Source: Hyphomicrobiales bacterium
Lineage (GTDB): Bacteria; Pseudomonadota; Alphaproteobacteria; Rhizobiales; Xanthobacteraceae
Assembly (NCBI GenBank): GCA_021730985.1
Contig: JAKFYI010000002.1
Location: forward strand, 95,858-159,857
Reading direction: 5' to 3'
Length of the DNA stretch: 64,000 bases
Positions 60,266 through 64,000 of the stretch are shown here, piece after piece. Each line of letters starts with the position of its first letter. The first letter of the stretch is position 1. The translations under genes and the position numbers were made by a program. The notes beneath the pieces are model-generated. The model searched no databases. It worked only from the letters and a program-made list of their open reading frames with translations, and was not told where the DNA came from.

Positions 60266-61666
60266 GTGGCTGAGCGTTGGACGCGTGACAATTGGCGCAA
60301 GAAGCCGATCGTCCAGGTCCCCGATTATCCGGACCAGCAGGCGCTCGCCAGCGTCGAGCAGCAGCTCGCCTCCTATCCGCCGCTGGTGTTCGCCGGCGAA
60401 GCCCGCAACCTCAAGGCCGCGCTCGGCCGGGTGGCGCAGGGCGAGGGTTTCCTGCTGCAAGGCGGGGATTGCGCCGAGAGCTTCACCGACCCGAGCGCCA
60501 ACAACATCAGCGCCAACAACATCCGCGACTTCCTGCGCGTGTTCCTGCAGATGGCGGTGGTGCTCACCTATGCGGCATCGGTGCCGGTGGTGAAGGTCGG
60601 CCGCATCGCCGGCCAGTTCGCCAAGCCGCGTTCGTCGCCGACCGAGAAGAAGGACGGCCAAGAGCTGCCGAGCTATCGCGGCGACATCATCAATGGCCCG
60701 GAGTTCAACGCCACGGCGCGCGCGCCCGATCCGGCGCGCCTGATCGAGGCGTATCGTCACTCGGCCTCGACGCTCAATCTCATTCGCGCGTTGACTCACG
60801 GCGGCTACGCCAGTCTCGGCCGCGTGCATCAATGGATGCTCGAGGTCGATCCGCGCAGCGCGCAGCGCTACCTGGAGCTTGCCGACCGTATTTCCGAGGC
60901 GCTCGCCTTCATGCAGGCCTGCGGCCTCGATTTGGAGCGCCACCCCGAGCTCAAGACCACCGACTTCTACACCAGCCATGAGGCGCTGCTGCTCGGCTTC
61001 GAGCAGGCGCTGACGCGCGAGGATTCGACCCATCCCGGCACCTGGTGCGCGACGTCGGCGCATATGGTCTGGATCGGCGACCGCACCCGCCAGCCCGATC
61101 ACGCGCACATCGACTTCTGCCGCGGCATCATGAATCCGCTCGGCCTGAAGTGCGGGCCGTCCAGCAAGGTGGACGAACTGTTGCGGTTGATCGACATCCT
61201 CAATCCCGAGAACGATCCCGGCCGTCTGACGCTGATCGTGCGGCTTGGCGCCGACAAGGTCGGCGACATGCTGCCTGCGATGATCCGCGCGGTGCAGCGC
61301 GAGGGCCGCTCGGTGGTCTGGTCGTGCGACCCGATGCACGGCAACACGATCACCTCCAAGAGCGGCTACAAGACCCGGCCGTTCGATCTGATTTTGAAGG
61401 AAGTGAAGTCGTTCTTCTCGGTTCACGCCTCGGAGGGCACCCACGCCGGCGGCGTGCATCTGGAGATGACCGGCCAGCACGTCACCGAATGCACCGGCGG
61501 GGCCCACGCCATCACCGACGAGGGCCTCAACGCGCGCTATCACACGCTGTGCGATCCGCGGCTCAACGCCGAGCAGGCGATCGAGATGGCGTTCTTGATG
61601 GCCGATCTGCTCAAGCAGGAGCGCGCCAACAAGGCCAAGCCGCTACCGGCCGTGTCCGGGCTCTAG
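60266..61666 (+). CDS. aroG: 3-deoxy-7-phosphoheptulonate synthase, class II
   Basis: The first enzyme of aromatic amino acid synthesis (phosphoenolpyruvate plus erythrose 4-phosphate). This 466-residue class II (AroA-II, plant-like) enzyme has [11 protein letters not shown], the metal-site [10 protein letters not shown] and [15 protein letters not shown]. The GTG start at 60266 follows AGGAG by nine bases; an earlier ATG-led frame lacks a ribosome site. It begins 60 bases after gor, and no feedback domain is present. Confidence 0.94.
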   Translation: MAERWTRDNWRKKPIVQVPDYPDQQALASVEQQLASYPPLVFAGEARNLKAALGRVAQGEGFLLQGGDCAESFTDPSANNISANNIRDFLRVFLQMAVVLTYAASVPVVKVGRIAGQFAKPRSSPTEKKDGQELPSYRGDIINGPEFNATARAPDPARLIEAYRHSASTLNLIRALTHGGYASLGRVHQWMLEVDPRSAQRYLELADRISEALAFMQACGLDLERHPELKTTDFYTSHEALLLGFEQALTREDSTHPGTWCATSAHMVWIGDRTRQPDHAHIDFCRGIMNPLGLKCGPSSKVDELLRLIDILNPENDPGRLTLIVRLGADKVGDMLPAMIRAVQREGRSVVWSCDPMHGNTITSKSGYKTRPFDLILKEVKSFFSVHASEGTHAGGVHLEMTGQHVTECTGGAHAITDEGLNARYHTLCDPRLNAEQAIEMAFLMADLLKQERANKAKPLPAVSGL

Positions 61667-61688
61667 ACGGCTTGCGCCGGGGAAGCCG

Positions 61689-62051
61689 ATGAGCCACCTC
61701 GGCCATTTCCTGCACGCCACCCGCAACAGCTGGAACGGGCTGGTGGCGATTACCAAAAGCGAGAAGGCATTTCAGCAGGAGCTGGTCGCCCTGATGGTGG
61801 GCGTTCCGCTCGCCTTCTTCGTCGCCACTGACAACTGGCGCCGTGTCGCGCTAATCGGAGTGCTGGTGCTGCTGCTGATCGTCGAACTGCTCAATACAGG
61901 CCTCGAGAAGCTGGCCGACGTCATCACACGCGACCATCATCCCGGCATCGGTTGGGTCAAGGACATGGGCTCGGCGGCGGTCGGGCTGTCGCTGCTGTTC
62001 GCCGGACTGGTCTGGCTTGTTGCGCTGGGTGAGCGGTTCGGAATTCTGTGA
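61689..62051 (+). CDS. dgkA: Diacylglycerol kinase DgkA
   Basis: This 120-residue membrane enzyme has the family layout: an N-terminal amphipathic helix (NSWNGLVAITKSEKAFQQE), three membrane helices (about 33-50, 52-68, 96-117) and the active-site ELLNTGLEKLADVI. It recycles diacylglycerol to phosphatidic acid during envelope glycan assembly. It lies 22 bases after aroG and 13 bases before nadE. Confidence 0.93.
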   Translation: MSHLGHFLHATRNSWNGLVAITKSEKAFQQELVALMVGVPLAFFVATDNWRRVALIGVLVLLLIVELLNTGLEKLADVITRDHHPGIGWVKDMGSAAVGLSLLFAGLVWLVALGERFGIL

Positions 62052-62064
62052 TGAGATCGATCCC

Positions 62065-63810
62065 ATGAACACGCGACCCGCCGACAGCCTCATCATTGCG
62101 CTGGCGCAGCTCAATCCGACCGTCGGCGACGTTGCTGGTAACCTGGCCAAAGTACGCCGCGCCCGCGATCAGGCTGCGTCGGCTGGCGCGGAACTCGTGG
62201 CATTCCCGGAGTTGTTTCTGGCGGGCTATCCGCCCGAGGATCTGGTGCTCAAGCCTGCGTTCCAGGCGGCCTGCCGCACCGCAATCGAGGAACTGGCGCG
62301 CGAGAGCAAGAGCGGACCGGCCTTGCTGGTCGGCACGCCGTGGGTCGAGGGCGGCAAGCTCTACAACGCCTATGTGCTGCTCAACGGTGGCATGATCGAA
62401 GCCGTGCGATTCAAGGTCGATCTGCCGAACTACGGCGTGTTCGACGAGAAGCGGGTGTTTGCGCCGGGCCCGATGCCGGGGCCGATCCTGTTCAAGGGCG
62501 TGCGGATCGGCATTCCGATCTGCGAGGACATTTGGGGCCCCGAGGTCGTCGAGTGTCTGAGCGAAACCGGCGGCGAAATCCTGCTGGTGCCGAACGGCTC
62601 GCCGTACTGGCGCGGCAAGACCGAGCACCGGCTCAACATCGCGGTGGCGCGCGTCGTCGATTCCCGCCTGCCGCTGGTCTATCTCAACATGGTGGGCGGC
62701 CAGGACGAACTGGTGTTCGACGGCGCCTCGTTCGTTCTCAATGCCGACCGCACGGTGGGCGCGCAGCTTCCCGCATTCCGCGAGGAGATCGCGATCACCA
62801 AGTGGCGCCGCGACGCCGGCGGCTGGCACTGCTCAGGCGAACAGGTGCCGGCTCATGTGGAGGAGGGCGACAAGGCGGACTACACCGCCTGCGTTCTGGG
62901 GCTTCGCGACTACGTCGAGAAGAACGGCTTCAAGGGTGTCGTGCTCGGACTTTCGGGCGGCATCGATTCCGCGCTGTGCGCCGCGATGGCTGCCGATGCG
63001 CTGGGGCCGCAGCGCGTGCGCTGCATCATGCTGCCGTACCGCTTCACCTCGCAGGATTCGCTCGATGACGCCGCGCGCTGCGCCAAGGCGCTTGGCGTGC
63101 CCTACGATATCCTGCCGATCGAACAAGCTGTGCTCGGACTTGAGAGCGTGCTGAAGCCGGCCTTCGAAGGGCAGAAGCGCGACGTCACCGAGGAGAACCT
63201 GCAGGCGCGCGCCCGCGGCACCATCCTGATGGCCATCTCCAACAAGTTCGGCGTGATGGTGGTGACGACCGGCAACAAGTCGGAAATGTCGGTCGGCTAC
63301 GCCACCCTTTACGGCGACATGAACGGCGGCTTCAACCCGATCAAGGATCTCTACAAGACCGAGGTCTACCGGCTGTCGCAGTTGCGCAATGTCTGGAAGC
63401 CGGACGGCGCGCTCGGGCCGGGCGGCGAGGTCATCCCCGCCAACATCGTCACCAAGGCTCCGACCGCCGAACTGCGCGAAAATCAGAAAGACCAGGATAC
63501 GCTGCCGCCCTACGACGCGCTCGATGCGATGCTGGAGCGGCTGGTCGAGCACGAGGAGCCGATCGCCTCGATCGTTGCGGCCGGTTTCGATCGCGACACC
63601 GTGATGCGCGTCGAGCGCATGCTCAATCTCGCCGAGTACAAGCGCCGGCAGGCGGCGCCCGGCGTCAAGGTGACGTTGAAGAACTTCGGCCGTGACCGGC
63701 GCTATCCGATCGTCAATCGATTTCGCGATCCCGGCCGGCCGTTGCCGGAGCCGGACACGTCGCTGGTCAAGAGCGGCGGCAGCGCCAAGGGCGACGCGTT
63801 CGACGTCTGA
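62065..63810 (+). CDS. nadE: Glutamine-dependent NAD+ synthetase
   Basis: This 581-residue two-domain enzyme converts nicotinate adenine dinucleotide to NAD+. The N-terminal nitrilase-type amidase has E49, K117 and C153 (PICEDIW). The C-terminal ATP-pyrophosphatase has the PP-loop LSGGIDSALC (about 295-304) and TTGNKSEMSVGYATLYGDMNG. The glutaminase domain makes it independent of free ammonia. The tail (SGGSAKGDAFDV) is the usual end. Confidence 0.96.
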   Translation: MNTRPADSLIIALAQLNPTVGDVAGNLAKVRRARDQAASAGAELVAFPELFLAGYPPEDLVLKPAFQAACRTAIEELARESKSGPALLVGTPWVEGGKLYNAYVLLNGGMIEAVRFKVDLPNYGVFDEKRVFAPGPMPGPILFKGVRIGIPICEDIWGPEVVECLSETGGEILLVPNGSPYWRGKTEHRLNIAVARVVDSRLPLVYLNMVGGQDELVFDGASFVLNADRTVGAQLPAFREEIAITKWRRDAGGWHCSGEQVPAHVEEGDKADYTACVLGLRDYVEKNGFKGVVLGLSGGIDSALCAAMAADALGPQRVRCIMLPYRFTSQDSLDDAARCAKALGVPYDILPIEQAVLGLESVLKPAFEGQKRDVTEENLQARARGTILMAISNKFGVMVVTTGNKSEMSVGYATLYGDMNGGFNPIKDLYKTEVYRLSQLRNVWKPDGALGPGGEVIPANIVTKAPTAELRENQKDQDTLPPYDALDAMLERLVEHEEPIASIVAAGFDRDTVMRVERMLNLAEYKRRQAAPGVKVTLKNFGRDRRYPIVNRFRDPGRPLPEPDTSLVKSGGSAKGDAFDV

Positions 63811-63819
63811 TCGGCGGTG

Positions 63820-64000
63820 TCAGCGGGCGATGAAGTTCGGGCCGACCTGCCGCACCGGGCGGTTCGGATCGCGCGCAACCGGAGCCGGTGCTTCGTCTTC
63901 CGCGCCCTTGCTTGCGTTCGGGTCGGGCTTGGCCGGGCGCGGCGGTATTTCCAGCTTGACCGGCTTGCCCTGCGCGTCGAGGCGGGGCTGCGACATCTGC
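63820..64000 (-). CDS. C-terminal end of an unidentified protein (runs off window)
   Basis: The minus-strand frame is open to the right edge and ends at TGA 63820-63822. The 59 visible residues are low-complexity, rich in Pro, Lys and Asp, with DPNRPVRQVGPNFIAR at the end. This resembles Pro-rich tails of alphaproteobacterial exported proteins (for example DUF2865), but the assignment is weak. It converges with nadE, with nine bases between the stops. Confidence 0.5.
   Translation of the reverse strand, partial: QMSQPRLDAQGKPVKLEIPPRPAKPDPNASKGAEDEAPAPVARDPNRPVRQVGPNFIAR

Overview
The window is a GC-rich chromosomal segment of an alphaproteobacterium, most likely a Hyphomicrobiales (Rhizobiales) member near the Bradyrhizobium/Rhodopseudomonas/Xanthobacteraceae groups. 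The clues are DUF2849 and DUF934 beside a ferredoxin-type sulfite reductase, NasT/NasS control of nitrate assimilation, class II DAHP synthase, several Bug-type (TctC) binding proteins, a DTG-type membrane aspartic protease and a DUF1289 protein. The genus is inference only. About sixty protein genes and one tRNA are visible; there is no rRNA, CRISPR array or intact insertion sequence.

Layout. 1-7 kb: the end of an amidohydrolase gene, an FAD oxidoreductase, three TctC binding proteins and a CDF metal transporter with a triplicated C-terminal domain. 7.1-10.2 kb: a PepSY / DUF2271 / DUF4198 / ApbE operon that looks like an extracytoplasmic flavinylation module. 10.3-14.1 kb: an SDR, then a UbiA-type prenyltransferase and a polytopic glycosyltransferase-like protein. 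14.3-22.2 kb: a sulfate-assimilation island (CysN-CysH fusion, CysD, ferredoxin, CysG, DUF2849, sulfite reductase, DUF934). It lies between a 5' fragment of dusA on the left and a complete dusA with a frameshifted integrase relic on the right. 23-32.6 kb: housekeeping and metabolic genes (TauE-like permease, aspartic protease, histidine kinase, GST, MBL hydrolase, isochorismatase-like hydrolase, caspase-like protein, dehydrogenase, Mrp ATPase). 32.7-37.1 kb: two paralogous TRAP binding proteins convergent with TRAP permease genes. 37.2-40.3 kb: EamA exporter, MoaA, DUF971 protein and L,D-transpeptidase.

40.5-55.1 kb holds a complete assimilatory nitrate system: nasT and nasS, then a sigma-54-type promoter and a leader with two A-x-x-G hexaloop hairpins and a terminator (the NasT/ANTAR antitermination design), then two nrtA paralogues, nrtB, nrtD, a single-domain globin, nirA, an FNR-type flavoprotein with an N-terminal cysteine cluster, nasA and a second cysG. 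MoaA, which starts molybdenum cofactor synthesis, lies nearby. 55.2-64 kb: a HigBA toxin-antitoxin pair with twin operators, tRNA-Val(CAC), a lipoprotein, phosphoglycolate-phosphatase-like Gph, RpiA, a DUF2059 protein, glutathione reductase, DAHP synthase, DgkA, NadE and the end of an unidentified gene.

The two siroheme-dependent pathways (sulfite and nitrite reduction) each carry their own cysG. The strongest unexpected signals are the relic dusA attachment site with integrase debris around the sulfur genes, the CysN-CysH fusion, the candidate FMN-attachment motif in the DUF2271 protein, the NasT leader architecture, and a long hairpin that covers the ribosome binding site of the first TRAP binding protein.
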